Positions 1 through 6,084 of a stretch of DNA of 6,084 nucleotides are shown here, one piece after another. A program made the translations under genes and the position numbers. The notes below the pieces were generated by a model. The model ran no database searches and was not told the DNA's origin. It saw only the letters and a program-made list of their open reading frames with translations. Within the stretch, counting starts at the first letter, position 1. The number at the start of each line of letters is the position of its first letter. This DNA is from Actinobacteria bacterium UBA7422 (GTDB taxonomy: Bacteria > Actinomycetota > Actinomycetes > S36-B12), in NCBI GenBank assembly GCA_002469525.1, contig DKME01000146.1, positions 2,463-8,546 of the forward strand. Reading direction: 5' to 3'.

Positions 1-1449
1 ACGCATCACTTCACCAACCATGTTGCCGATATCAGTTGCAGTGGGATTCGCATCGGCTAACTGTGCAATCCGCCCAGCCCTTGAGTGGATCCAGACACCC
101 CCTGCCACGAGTGCGACCGCATCGACACGTTCTGGGTCACTGCCGGCAAGGAGCCCACCAATAATCCCGGTCAATACGTCACCTGACCCGGCAGTGCCCA
201 ATTCAGGGCTGGCCTCAATGTCTACAAATGCGGTGCCGCTTGGACCAACAACCAAGGTGCGTGGGCCTTTAGCAACAACAATTGCATTTAATTCGCTCGC
301 GGCGGCCCGCACGCAGTCCAGGTCAAAACACGAAAACTTTGGAAATAGTCCGCGGAATTCACCAATATGCGGGGTAATCACACTGACCCCGGATCGCGTT
401 GCAAGGGCCGCACGCAAGGAAGCAGAACCTGCAATCGCGCTCAACGCACCCGCATCAAGGACCAGCGGGAGGGAACCACCAAGCACTGATGCCAGAAAAA
501 CGCTCTCGTGTTCAGTGCCTGAAAAACCAGGTCCAACAGCCCAGCCGGAAATTCGTGGTGAATCCGAATCAACGGCAACAACCTGGGGGAAGGAATCAAG
601 GACAAGTTCACGCTCAACGAAACCTTCACGCAGCATGACCATGCCAACACCCGCGTGCTGCGCACCCAACACCGTGAGCAGTGCGGCACCGGGGTATGCA
701 GCCGAGCCAGCAGCAATCCCAACGACTCCTCGTGAGTATTTATAGGAATCAAAGTCCAGTGAAGGTACCAATTCGGCGACTTCCGCCTCGCCCAAGATCT
801 GCATAACGGGTTCGGTGTCAAATTGCAGGCTTAGGTCAACAACTTCAATCGCGCCGGCAAACTCCGCACCGGGTGTTAACACGAGTCCAGGCTTAAGCGC
901 ACCAAATGTAAAAGTAACGTCCGCGTGAACGCACAACTCCGGCTCACACTCCCCCGTGTCCGCGTTCACCCCACTGGGAATGTCAACCGCGACAACTATC
1001 GGAGACTGATTAATTGCCAGCGCAATTTCGGTGTCAACGCCACGGGAGCTACCAAGCCCAGCAATCCCGTCGACCACGAGATCAAATTCACCCACGGGGG
1101 AATCGACAACCCGACCACCGGCGGCAACACAAGCCGCGAGTCCGTCAACATGGCACACCCCTGGAACAACGAGGAAAACCTCAACCCGCACACCGCGCCT
1201 GGCAAGCAGCGCCCCGGCAAAAAGTGCGTCTCCCCCGTTATTCCCTGGACCTGCGACAACCAACACCGAAGTTCCGTACACAAGGCCAAAGGTGTCACTC
1301 AACAATTTCACGCAACCCACACCCAAAGCAAATGCCGCCCGCTGCATAAGAGCTCCGGGGGGTGTGACCAGAAAGGCCTGCTCCTCGGCTGCACGAATTT
1401 GCTCCACGCTGTAAACAGGTAGACCGAATTCTCGAGAAGTTTCCTGCAC
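1..1449 (-). CDS. nnr: Bifunctional NAD(P)HX epimerase / ADP- or ATP-dependent NAD(P)HX dehydratase, 3' end off window
   Basis: This is a cytosolic metabolite-repair enzyme. The N-terminal NnrE (YjeF_N) domain interconverts R- and S-NAD(P)HX, and the C-terminal NnrD (carbohydrate-kinase-like) domain dehydrates S-NAD(P)HX back to NAD(P)H. My translation from the GTG at 1449 gives 483 codons with no stop or frameshift, still in frame at base 1. The NnrE part, about residues 10-215, carries GPGNNGGD (67-74) and AVDIPSG (154-160, with D156). The NnrD part, about 235-483, carries GVVGIAAGSAAYPGAA (241-256), TPHIGE (359-364), KGP (394-396) and the signature GTAGSGDVLTG (418-428), whose D424 is the expected catalytic base. 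The family is usually about 480-500 residues and the visible end (TATDIGNMVGEVMR) resembles the usual C-terminus, so only a few codons should be missing. The start lies 4 nt after the glmS stop with only a weak ribosome binding site, which suggests translational coupling. Position 334 is Gly in DAGAL, where many relatives have DADAL. Functional call is firm. Confidence 0.93.
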   Translation of the reverse strand, partial: MQETSREFGLPVYSVEQIRAAEEQAFLVTPPGALMQRAAFALGVGCVKLLSDTFGLVYGTSVLVVAGPGNNGGDALFAGALLARRGVRVEVFLVVPGVCHVDGLAACVAAGGRVVDSPVGEFDLVVDGIAGLGSSRGVDTEIALAINQSPIVVAVDIPSGVNADTGECEPELCVHADVTFTFGALKPGLVLTPGAEFAGAIEVVDLSLQFDTEPVMQILGEAEVAELVPSLDFDSYKYSRGVVGIAAGSAAYPGAALLTVLGAQHAGVGMVMLREGFVERELVLDSFPQVVAVDSDSPRISGWAVGPGFSGTEHESVFLASVLGGSLPLVLDAGALSAIAGSASLRAALATRSGVSVITPHIGEFRGLFPKFSCFDLDCVRAAASELNAIVVAKGPRTLVVGPSGTAFVDIEASPELGTAGSGDVLTGIIGGLLAGSDPERVDAVALVAGGVWIHSRAGRIAQLADANPTATDIGNMVGEVMR

Positions 1450-1453
1450 TGAA

Positions 1454-3304
1454 CTACTCAACCGTTACGGACTTGGCAAGATTTCGAGGCTGGTCAACGT
1501 CATAGCCTTTTTCAGTTGCCATTTCGATTGCGAAAATCTGCAACGGTACAACTGCCACCAGGGGTTGCATCAAAGTTGGTACGGCGGGGATTCGGATCAC
1601 GTGGTCGGCGAAGGGAACAATGCTTTCATCGCCTTCTTCTGCGATTGCAATCACTTGCGCGCCACGGGCACGAACCTCCTGAACATTGGACACGATTTTG
1701 TCGTGCAGCAGCGCCCTTCCTTGAGGAGAGGGCACGATCACGATCACGGGTGTTCCTTCTTCAATCAAAGCAATTGGTCCGTGCTTGAGTTCACCTGCGG
1801 GGAAACCCTCGGCGTGCATGTAGGCCAACTCTTTGAGTTTAAGTGCACCTTCCAGGGCCACCGGGTAGCCAACGTGACGACCAAGGAAAAGCACAAGTTT
1901 TGCCGAAGAAAGGGATCGAGCCAATTCACGCACAGGTTCGGCGGTGTCTAACACCAGGTCAACCTGCCGCGGCATGTCACCGAGGTCGGTGAGGATCGAA
2001 CGAATTTCGTCTTCGAACATTGCGCCACGAACCTGGGCCAAGAACAATCCGACCAGATAGGTCGCGGTGATTTGAGTGAGGAACGCCTTCGTGCTGGCCA
2101 CCGCGATTTCAGGTCCGGCGTAGGTGTAGATCACTGCGTCAGACTCACGCGGAATTGTTGAACCAACAGTGTTACAAATCGCAAGCGTGAGCGCTCCCTG
2201 TGTTTTCGCGTAACGCAGTGCCATCAAGGTGTCCATGGTTTCCCCGGATTGTGAAATCGCGATCACGAGTGAGTCTGGGCCGACGATTGGATCGCGGTAA
2301 CGAAACTCACTGGCCAACTCAACGTCAACAGGCAAATGCGTCCAGTGCTCAATTGCATATTTCGCGACCATGCCAGCGTAGGCGGCTGTTCCACACGCAA
2401 CGACAATCACTTTATTAATGTGCTGTAGCAACACCGGATCGATGCTGAGCTCGTCAAGTTTGATTCGGTAACTCTCGTCAATGCGACCAAGGAGCGAGTC
2501 AGCAACAGCTTTAGGTTGCTCAGAAATTTCCTTTTGCATGAACCACTCGAAGCCGCCTTTTTCCGCCGAGGACGCATCCCAATCAATTGTGAACGGTTTT
2601 GCTTCAACCACGTTTCCAGAAAAGTCGGTTACGACAACCGAATCGGCTTTCATGATCACGATTTGATCTTGTCCAAGTTCCAAAGCGGAGCGAGTATGTT
2701 CAACAAATGCGCTGACATCGGAAGCTAAAAAGTTCCCACCCTCACCCAAACCAACAACCAGTGGTGAATTACGGCGAGCACCTACCACCAAATCCGGTTG
2801 ATCCCGATCGATTACAACTAATGTGAATGCACCTTCAAGTCGCGAACACACTGCCTGCATTGCCAGCGGCAAGGAATTACCAACTTCAGGAAGTGCGCGA
2901 GCCATAAGGTGAGCAACAACTTCGGTGTCAGTGTCAGACTCCAATAGAATCCCAGCGGCCTCAAGTTCAGTTCTTAACACATGAAAATTTTCGATGATCC
3001 CGTTATGAATCACAGCAATGCGGCGATCTGAACTGACATGCGGGTGGGCATTGCGATCGGTTGGCCCACCGTGGGTTGCCCAGCGAGTGTGACCGATCCC
3101 CGTTGTTGAGCCAGGAAGTGGGTCCTCGCCCAACATCAACTCCAGGTTGCCTAACTTGCCCGCCTTCTTACGGACTTCTAAGGCTCCGTCTGCGATTACG
3201 GCAACGCCGGCCGAGTCGTAGCCGCGGTACTCCATCCGGCGCAATCCCGCCACCACGATCTCAAGGGCTTGCTTCTCACCGACATATCCCACGATTCCGC
3301 ACAC
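1454..3304 (-). CDS. glmS: Glutamine--fructose-6-phosphate aminotransferase (isomerizing)
   Basis: GlmS converts fructose-6-phosphate and L-glutamine to glucosamine-6-phosphate and glutamate, the committed step of amino-sugar and peptidoglycan precursor synthesis in the cytosol. The 616-residue product matches the usual length (about 605-625). The N-terminal class II glutamine amidotransferase domain (about 2-220) begins MCGIVGYVG. Cys2, exposed when the initiator Met is removed, is the nucleophile, which fixes the GTG start at 3304. HTRWATHG (72-79), HNGIIENF (100-107) and ESDTDTE (122-128) are further amidotransferase motifs. Two SIS isomerase domains follow, with CGT (304-306), ISQSGET (350-356), ASTKAF (403-408), EGALKLKE (485-492), AGELKHGP (503-510, containing the catalytic-loop His) and the conserved end YDVDQPRNLAKSVTVE. 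A possible ribosome binding site, GTAGG, sits 8 nt before the GTG. It lies downstream of the toxin gene by 66 nt and upstream of nnr by 4 nt. No truncation or missing key residue was seen. Confidence 0.98.
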   Translation of the reverse strand: MCGIVGYVGEKQALEIVVAGLRRMEYRGYDSAGVAVIADGALEVRKKAGKLGNLELMLGEDPLPGSTTGIGHTRWATHGGPTDRNAHPHVSSDRRIAVIHNGIIENFHVLRTELEAAGILLESDTDTEVVAHLMARALPEVGNSLPLAMQAVCSRLEGAFTLVVIDRDQPDLVVGARRNSPLVVGLGEGGNFLASDVSAFVEHTRSALELGQDQIVIMKADSVVVTDFSGNVVEAKPFTIDWDASSAEKGGFEWFMQKEISEQPKAVADSLLGRIDESYRIKLDELSIDPVLLQHINKVIVVACGTAAYAGMVAKYAIEHWTHLPVDVELASEFRYRDPIVGPDSLVIAISQSGETMDTLMALRYAKTQGALTLAICNTVGSTIPRESDAVIYTYAGPEIAVASTKAFLTQITATYLVGLFLAQVRGAMFEDEIRSILTDLGDMPRQVDLVLDTAEPVRELARSLSSAKLVLFLGRHVGYPVALEGALKLKELAYMHAEGFPAGELKHGPIALIEEGTPVIVIVPSPQGRALLHDKIVSNVQEVRARGAQVIAIAEEGDESIVPFADHVIRIPAVPTLMQPLVAVVPLQIFAIEMATEKGYDVDQPRNLAKSVTVE

Positions 3305-3370
3305 CCTGTGAGCCTACTGTGACCACTCACTCAGTTCATGTATGCACATAAAATCTGACACTCCCATTTT
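3305..3370. other. Intergenic gap between PIN toxin gene and glmS
   Basis: These 66 nt separate the toxin stop codon from the glmS GTG. I see no hairpin followed by a U-run on the minus strand, so the toxin-antitoxin transcript may read into glmS. The gap is far too short for a glmS ribozyme, which needs roughly 150 nt or more. A GTGTCA / TGAACT pair spaced by 17 nt on the minus strand matches a sigma-70-type promoter at only 4 of 6 positions in each box, so a glmS promoter here is possible but unsupported. Confidence 0.5.
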
Positions 3371-3742
3371 TCAGGTCCGAATCTGAATAATCCCGTTCAC
3401 ATTTCCCCATGCACGATCAGCTGTCAGAACGTCCGCTTCCAATCGTTCTCCCAGTGCGAGACACAGCCTGTCACCCAAAGATAGTGAGGGGTTTGATTGG
3501 TGGATTATTGCTGCTCGAGTGGCATCCGCTCGGGTCACCGGCTCAATCACTAGCCCAAAAGCAAAAAGCAGGGATTCAACCAAACTACGCTCAACTCTCC
3601 CCTCAATTTTTGTCAGGACTTCGGACCAACTCGCTGCACCAATTGCCGACCCCTCAAGATTTCCTTTGACAACTTCACTTCCGCGCTCGCCAAATAGGAA
3701 TGCCAAAAGCGCCGAAGAATCAAGTACGGTCATTGTTTTCAC
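3371..3742 (-). CDS. vapC: PIN-domain ribonuclease toxin, VapC-like
   Basis: This is a predicted Mg2+-dependent endoribonuclease toxin of a type II toxin-antitoxin pair. The 123 residues form a single PIN domain with the four expected acidic residues: D8 in VLDSSALLAF, E41 in SWSEVL, D91 in SLGDRLCLAL and D109 in LTADRAW. VapC-type toxins cut tRNA or rRNA at specific sites; which RNA this one would cut cannot be read from the sequence. The reading frame overlaps the upstream antitoxin gene, the usual arrangement that couples toxin translation to antitoxin translation. The start is uncertain. GTG at 3742 has an AGAAG 6 nt upstream and gives a 23-nt overlap. ATG at 3733 gives MTVLDSSALL, the commoner N-terminus, and a 14-nt overlap but has no nearby ribosome binding site. 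All four acidic positions are present, so the toxin looks intact. The gene symbol is by family, not by proven orthology. Confidence 0.9.
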   Translation of the reverse strand: MKTMTVLDSSALLAFLFGERGSEVVKGNLEGSAIGAASWSEVLTKIEGRVERSLVESLLFAFGLVIEPVTRADATRAAIIHQSNPSLSLGDRLCLALGERLEADVLTADRAWGNVNGIIQIRT

Positions 3743-3989
3743 GTTCGGCTTCTTGCCTTCTCTCAGCGAGTAACTCCGCTACCGGATCCCGGTCCTTAAA
3801 ACTAGCCCTCACCAGCTCCAAGGCTTGGTCAGCGGACATGACTAAAAATCCATCTTCTGTGTCAATTGACACCAATGGTGTTCCTTTTTCCCAACCATGG
3901 CGCTCTCTCACTTCAACGGGTATCACGAACCTACCTCTGTCGCCAAGTGAAACTGGATAAGGAATTGGATTCTTTGTTACTGATTCCAT
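3720..3989 (-). CDS. vapB: AbrB/SpoVT-fold antitoxin, VapB-like
   Basis: This is the predicted antitoxin and autorepressor of the toxin-antitoxin pair. Of 89 residues, about 13-52 form a swapped-hairpin AbrB-type DNA-binding domain, with the typical pattern LGDRGRFVIPVEVRERHGW followed by KGTPLVSIDTEDGFLVMS. The C-terminal part (about 53-89) is charged and helical in character, ending in AELLAERRQEAERENN. By analogy with known VapBC complexes, it would be the segment that wraps around and blocks the toxin active site. It starts at ATG 3989, unlike the GTG starts of the neighbouring housekeeping genes, with a weak GAGG about 12 nt upstream. The 3' end overlaps the toxin gene. The 123-nt upstream region contains inverted repeats that suit autoregulation. 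MazE-type naming is possible because they share the AbrB fold, but the PIN partner argues for VapB. Confidence 0.88.
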   Translation of the reverse strand: MESVTKNPIPYPVSLGDRGRFVIPVEVRERHGWEKGTPLVSIDTEDGFLVMSADQALELVRASFKDRDPVAELLAERRQEAERENNDRT

Positions 3990-4016
3990 GTATAAAAAAT
4001 ACCTCAGGAATTAAAT

Positions 4017-4044
4017 TGTGGGAACACCTACGCTAATTCCCACA
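4017..4044. promoter_or_regulatory. Inverted repeat, candidate antitoxin operator
   Basis: TGTGGGAA at 4017-4024 is the exact reverse complement of TTCCCACA at 4037-4044, with a 12-nt spacer. The site lies 28 to 55 nt upstream of the antitoxin ATG, where VapB-type antitoxins commonly bind their own promoter. The assignment as operator is inference from position and symmetry. With no following U-run it is a poor terminator. Confidence 0.45.
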
Positions 4045-4079
4045 CATGCATTTGCTTCGTTTTCAACGTGCATCTGCAC

Positions 4080-4093
4080 ACTCAAGCTTGAGT
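4080..4093. repeat. Perfect 14-bp palindrome
   Basis: ACTCAAGCTTGAGT reads the same on both strands, with no spacer. It sits 20 nt beyond the glmM stop and about 90 nt upstream of the antitoxin start. It could be a binding site for a dimeric regulator. As an RNA it would lack a loop, so an intrinsic terminator is unlikely. Confidence 0.5.
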
Positions 4094-4107
4094 CCAAATT
4101 TTCCGAG

Positions 4108-4130
4108 CTTGGCTAATCCTGTAAGCCAAG
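4108..4130 (-). other. Stem-loop spanning the glmM stop codon, possible weak terminator or processing site
   Basis: CTTGGCT (4108-4114) pairs with AGCCAAG (4124-4130) across a 9-nt loop. The glmM stop codon (4113-4115) falls in the stem. On the transcribed strand the 3' arm is followed by CTCGGAAAATTT and not a U-run, so it does not meet the usual rule for a rho-independent terminator. It may slow exonucleases or mark the end of the rplM-rpsI-glmM message; this is inference. Confidence 0.3.
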
Positions 4131-5468
4131 TTCAGCAGTAATCACTCGAGCGAGTTGCTCGGCCACCCGCTGGGCAGCAACTTCACTCTCGGCTTCCACC
4201 ATCACTCGGATCACCGGTTCTGTACCTGAAGGCCGCAACAGGATTCGACCGCTGCCATCTAGTGCGGACTCAAGAAGTTCAAGTTCTGCGCTCACTCGGG
4301 CATTAGATTCCAGTGCATTGCGGTCAACCCCACCCACGTTGATCAAGACCTGCGGCAGCTTGGTGACAACTCCAGCAAGTGCGGCTAGCGACTTACCAGT
4401 GCTAGCAACGCGAGCAAGTAAATGTAATGCGGTCAATACGCCGTCACCGGTAGTTCCGAACTCACTCATGACAACGTGTCCACTTTGCTCACCACCAAGA
4501 ACAAAACCGTTCTCGCGCATGGACTCAAGAACATAGCGGTCACCGACAGCGGTAGAAATTACCGTGATACCAGCAGAATCCATTGCTTGATTGAAACCAA
4601 GGTTTGCCATCACGGTTGACACGACAGTCCCGTGCGTCAAAGTCCCCGCACCTGACATGGAGATCGCCAGGATTCCCAGAATGTGATCCCCGTCAACGTC
4701 GTTACCCGAAGCGTCAATTGCTAGACAACGATCGGCGTCACCATCAAATGCAACCCCGGCATCAGCTCCGTGTTCGACAACAGCAGCCCGAAGGTCGTCA
4801 AGGTGAGTGCTCCCGCAACCTTCGTTGATATTAAGTCCATTAGGGGCCGCGTGAATAGCAATCACTTCAGCGCCAGCACGACGAAGTGCTTCAGGCCCAA
4901 CAACACTTGCCGCTCCATTTGCGCAGTCAACAACAACTTTCACACCAGCAAGGGGCGCATCAGTTTCAAGGGTTGAAAGCAAGTGAGAAACGAAAAGGTC
5001 CGATGCACTTGGATCACTGACTACCCGGCCAACATCAGCACCAACGGGGCGATCCCAGGGCTCACGCATCCGGATTTCAATCGCGACTTCCAAAGCGTCG
5101 TCGAGTTTGACGCCACCGCGCGCAAAGAACTTTATGCCGTTGTCCGGCATGGGATTGTGAGAAGCAGAAAGCATGACCCCAAGGTCAGCTTCCATTGAAG
5201 CAACAAGAAAAGCAACCGCCGGGGTGGGGAGGGCACCGACAAGGGTGACGTCAATTCCAGCACTTGCAAGGCCCGCGACAACCGCGGCTTCAAGGAATTC
5301 CCCTGAAGCACGCGTGTCACGACCAACAATTGCACGGGGCCTGTGACCGGCAAACTCACCAGAGTCGGCTAAGACGTGCGCGGCAGCAACCGAAAGATCC
5401 AATGCCAGCTCTGCAGTGAGATCCCGGTTGGCTAGCCCGCGAACGCCGTCGGTGCCAAAAAGGCCCAC
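4113..5468 (-). CDS. glmM: Phosphoglucosamine mutase
   Basis: GlmM interconverts glucosamine-6-phosphate and glucosamine-1-phosphate, feeding GlmU for UDP-GlcNAc and hence peptidoglycan synthesis in the cytosol. The 451-residue length is typical of the family. The start MGLFGTDGVRG is the family N-terminus and fixes the GTG at 5468. The active-site loop GVMLSASHNP (97-106) contains the phosphoserine, S103. The Mg2+ loop is DGDADR (242-247, with D242, D244 and D246). The sugar-binding loop is GGEQSGH (325-331), and the phosphate-binding loop is RPSGTEP (412-418). All four alpha-phosphohexomutase domains appear intact. The GTG start is 4 nt after the rpsI stop with no obvious ribosome binding site, so translation probably depends on ribosomes finishing rpsI. 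Its pathway partner glmS lies about 0.8 kb downstream, separated by the toxin-antitoxin pair. Confidence 0.98.
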   Translation of the reverse strand: MGLFGTDGVRGLANRDLTAELALDLSVAAAHVLADSGEFAGHRPRAIVGRDTRASGEFLEAAVVAGLASAGIDVTLVGALPTPAVAFLVASMEADLGVMLSASHNPMPDNGIKFFARGGVKLDDALEVAIEIRMREPWDRPVGADVGRVVSDPSASDLFVSHLLSTLETDAPLAGVKVVVDCANGAASVVGPEALRRAGAEVIAIHAAPNGLNINEGCGSTHLDDLRAAVVEHGADAGVAFDGDADRCLAIDASGNDVDGDHILGILAISMSGAGTLTHGTVVSTVMANLGFNQAMDSAGITVISTAVGDRYVLESMRENGFVLGGEQSGHVVMSEFGTTGDGVLTALHLLARVASTGKSLAALAGVVTKLPQVLINVGGVDRNALESNARVSAELELLESALDGSGRILLRPSGTEPVIRVMVEAESEVAAQRVAEQLARVITAELGLQD

Positions 5469-5472
5469 GTGT

Positions 5473-5964
5473 TTAGCGCTTGCTGTACTGCGAAGCCTTA
5501 CGAGCCTTCTTCAGACCGTACTTCTTACGCTCCTTGGCCCGTGGGTCGCGAGTGAGGAAGCCGGCCTTTTTCAAAATAGCGCGGTTACCTTCGGCATCGA
5601 TTCCGTTGAGTGCACGTGCAATACCCAAACGAAGTGCGCCAGCTTGACCACTGGTGCCCCCACCGTGCAGGCGAGCAATCACGTCAAATTGGCTTGGTGC
5701 ACCAAGGGAGACGAATGGCTCGTTCACAATCTGCTGGTGAACCTTGTTCGGGAAGTAGGACGCGAGATCGCGACCATTGATCTTGAACTGGCCCGTTCCG
5801 GGAACAATGCGAACGCGAGCAACGGCTTCCTTGCGGCGACCTGTTGCAGCACCCGGTGCGATCACGACGTCGCGGTTAACAACCGGCTTTGCGCTTTCGC
5901 TGGTGTACTCCGAGGGAACTTCTTCGATTTCTTCTTCAACTACGTCAATAGCAACTTCAGACAC
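5473..5964 (-). CDS. rpsI: 30S ribosomal protein S9
   Basis: S9 is a small-subunit protein whose C-terminal tail reaches the P-site tRNA. The 163-residue product has a glutamate-rich N-terminal extension (about 1-35, including EEEIEEVPSE), common in actinobacterial S9 and absent from the roughly 130-residue E. coli protein. The S9 core follows: ATGRRKEAVARVRI (40-53), FKINGRDLASYF (60-71), GGGTSGQAGALRLGIARAL (101-119) and GFLTRDPRAKERKKYG (135-150). The basic tail ends in the invariant SKR. The GTG start at 5964 is supported by a strong AAGGAG 8 nt upstream. It follows rplM by 18 nt, the standard L13-S9 operon pair, and is followed after 4 nt by glmM. Confidence 0.98.
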   Translation of the reverse strand: MSEVAIDVVEEEIEEVPSEYTSESAKPVVNRDVVIAPGAATGRRKEAVARVRIVPGTGQFKINGRDLASYFPNKVHQQIVNEPFVSLGAPSQFDVIARLHGGGTSGQAGALRLGIARALNGIDAEGNRAILKKAGFLTRDPRAKERKKYGLKKARKASQYSKR

Positions 5965-5972
5965 GTAAATCT

Positions 5973-5978
5973 CTCCTT
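5973..5978 (-). promoter_or_regulatory. Strong Shine-Dalgarno site of rpsI
   Basis: AAGGAG on the minus strand, 8 nt before the rpsI GTG, is the best ribosome binding site in the window and decides that start. It lies in the 18-nt gap after rplM. The glmM and nnr genes have no comparable site. Confidence 0.85.
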
Positions 5979-5982
5979 AGCG

Positions 5983-6084
5983 CTACTGCGCGACCTGGGT
6001 AATGGTGAATGGCTTGGGGTCTTGCGCACTGTGTGGGTGGTTGTCACCGACATAGATTTTCAGCTTGGTCAACTGCTGACGACC
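5983..6084 (-). CDS. rplM: 50S ribosomal protein L13, C-terminal fragment (5' end off window)
   Basis: Only the last 33 codons and the TAG stop are inside the window. The visible residues begin GRQQLTKLKIYVGDNHPHSA and end PFTITQVAQ. The pattern LK(I/V)Y.G..HPH.AQ.P and the ending ITQVAQ are typical of actinobacterial L13. L13 is an early assembly protein of the large subunit. The position immediately before rpsI confirms the call, since rplM-rpsI is a near-universal bacterial pair. The promoter and any leader of this operon are off the right edge. Confidence 0.95.
   Translation of the reverse strand, partial: GRQQLTKLKIYVGDNHPHSAQDPKPFTITQVAQ

Larger units (their letters stand above)
3990..4112. 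other. AT-rich, dyad-rich intergenic region upstream of the antitoxin gene
   Basis: This is the longest non-coding stretch in the window and the presumed control region of the toxin-antitoxin pair. It holds an 8-bp inverted repeat, a perfect 14-bp palindrome, and a short dyad at 4068-4079 (GTGCA-TC-TGCAC). A TTGAAA on the minus strand (4061-4066) could be a -35 box, but there is no good -10 box at standard spacing, so I do not call a promoter. Confidence 0.6.

Noticed and set aside
20..745. Long open frame on the plus strand opposite nnr, with others at 925-1422 and 1031-1414
   Set aside because: They are antisense to the nnr reading frame, which is continuous and carries all family motifs. 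Their translations are low-complexity (rich in Pro, Ser, Thr and Arg), as expected of codon shadows.
441..821. Minus-strand open frame of 126 residues
   Set aside because: It is out of frame with nnr inside its NnrD domain and shows no family signature.
3305..3370. glmS ribozyme upstream of glmS
   Set aside because: The gap is 66 nt, too short for the ribozyme, and the element is mainly known from Bacillota.
3371..3989. Novel defence system
   Set aside because: Only a standard two-gene AbrB/PIN toxin-antitoxin pair is present, with no additional effector, nuclease or ATPase gene beside it.
3990..4112. Sigma-70 promoter for the antitoxin
   Set aside because: TTGAAA is present on the minus strand, but no acceptable -10 box lies at 16-18 nt. 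A TTATAC close to the ATG is too near to serve.
4108..4130. Rho-independent terminator of glmM
   Set aside because: There is a 7-bp stem, but no U-run follows on the transcribed strand. It is kept only as a low-confidence stem-loop.

Overview
The window looks like a piece of an actinobacterial (Actinomycetota) chromosome of middling GC. The evidence is the actinobacterial-style ends of ribosomal proteins L13 (...ITQVAQ) and S9 (acidic N-terminal extension, ...SQYSKR), the order rplM-rpsI-glmM-...-glmS-nnr, and heavy use of GTG start codons. GC was only sampled by hand: stretches of glmM are in the high 50s percent and the toxin-antitoxin stretch is about 51%. The genus cannot be fixed from this sequence; a streamlined or moderate-GC relative of Microbacteriaceae is one possibility.

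Every gene is on the minus strand, so transcription runs from the right edge to the left. From right to left: the last 33 codons of rplM (5983-6084); rpsI (5473-5964); glmM (4113-5468, 4 nt after rpsI); a 123-nt AT-rich intergenic region full of dyads (3990-4112); a two-gene toxin-antitoxin module with an AbrB-fold antitoxin (3720-3989) overlapping a PIN-domain (VapC-like) toxin (3371-3742); a 66-nt gap; glmS (1454-3304); and, 4 nt further on, a fused NAD(P)HX epimerase/dehydratase gene (nnr) that fills 1-1449 and runs off the left edge in frame, probably within a few codons of its end.

The core genes join two housekeeping themes: ribosomal subunit proteins, and the first two steps of UDP-GlcNAc synthesis. 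GlmS makes glucosamine-6-P from fructose-6-P and glutamine; GlmM isomerises it to glucosamine-1-P for GlmU, which is not in this window. The nnr product repairs damaged NADH/NADPH hydrates. The toxin-antitoxin pair is the only accessory element. It sits between the two amino-sugar genes with its own upstream region, whose inverted repeats are plausible autoregulatory operator sites. I see no RNA genes, CRISPR arrays, insertion sequences or clear novel multi-gene system.
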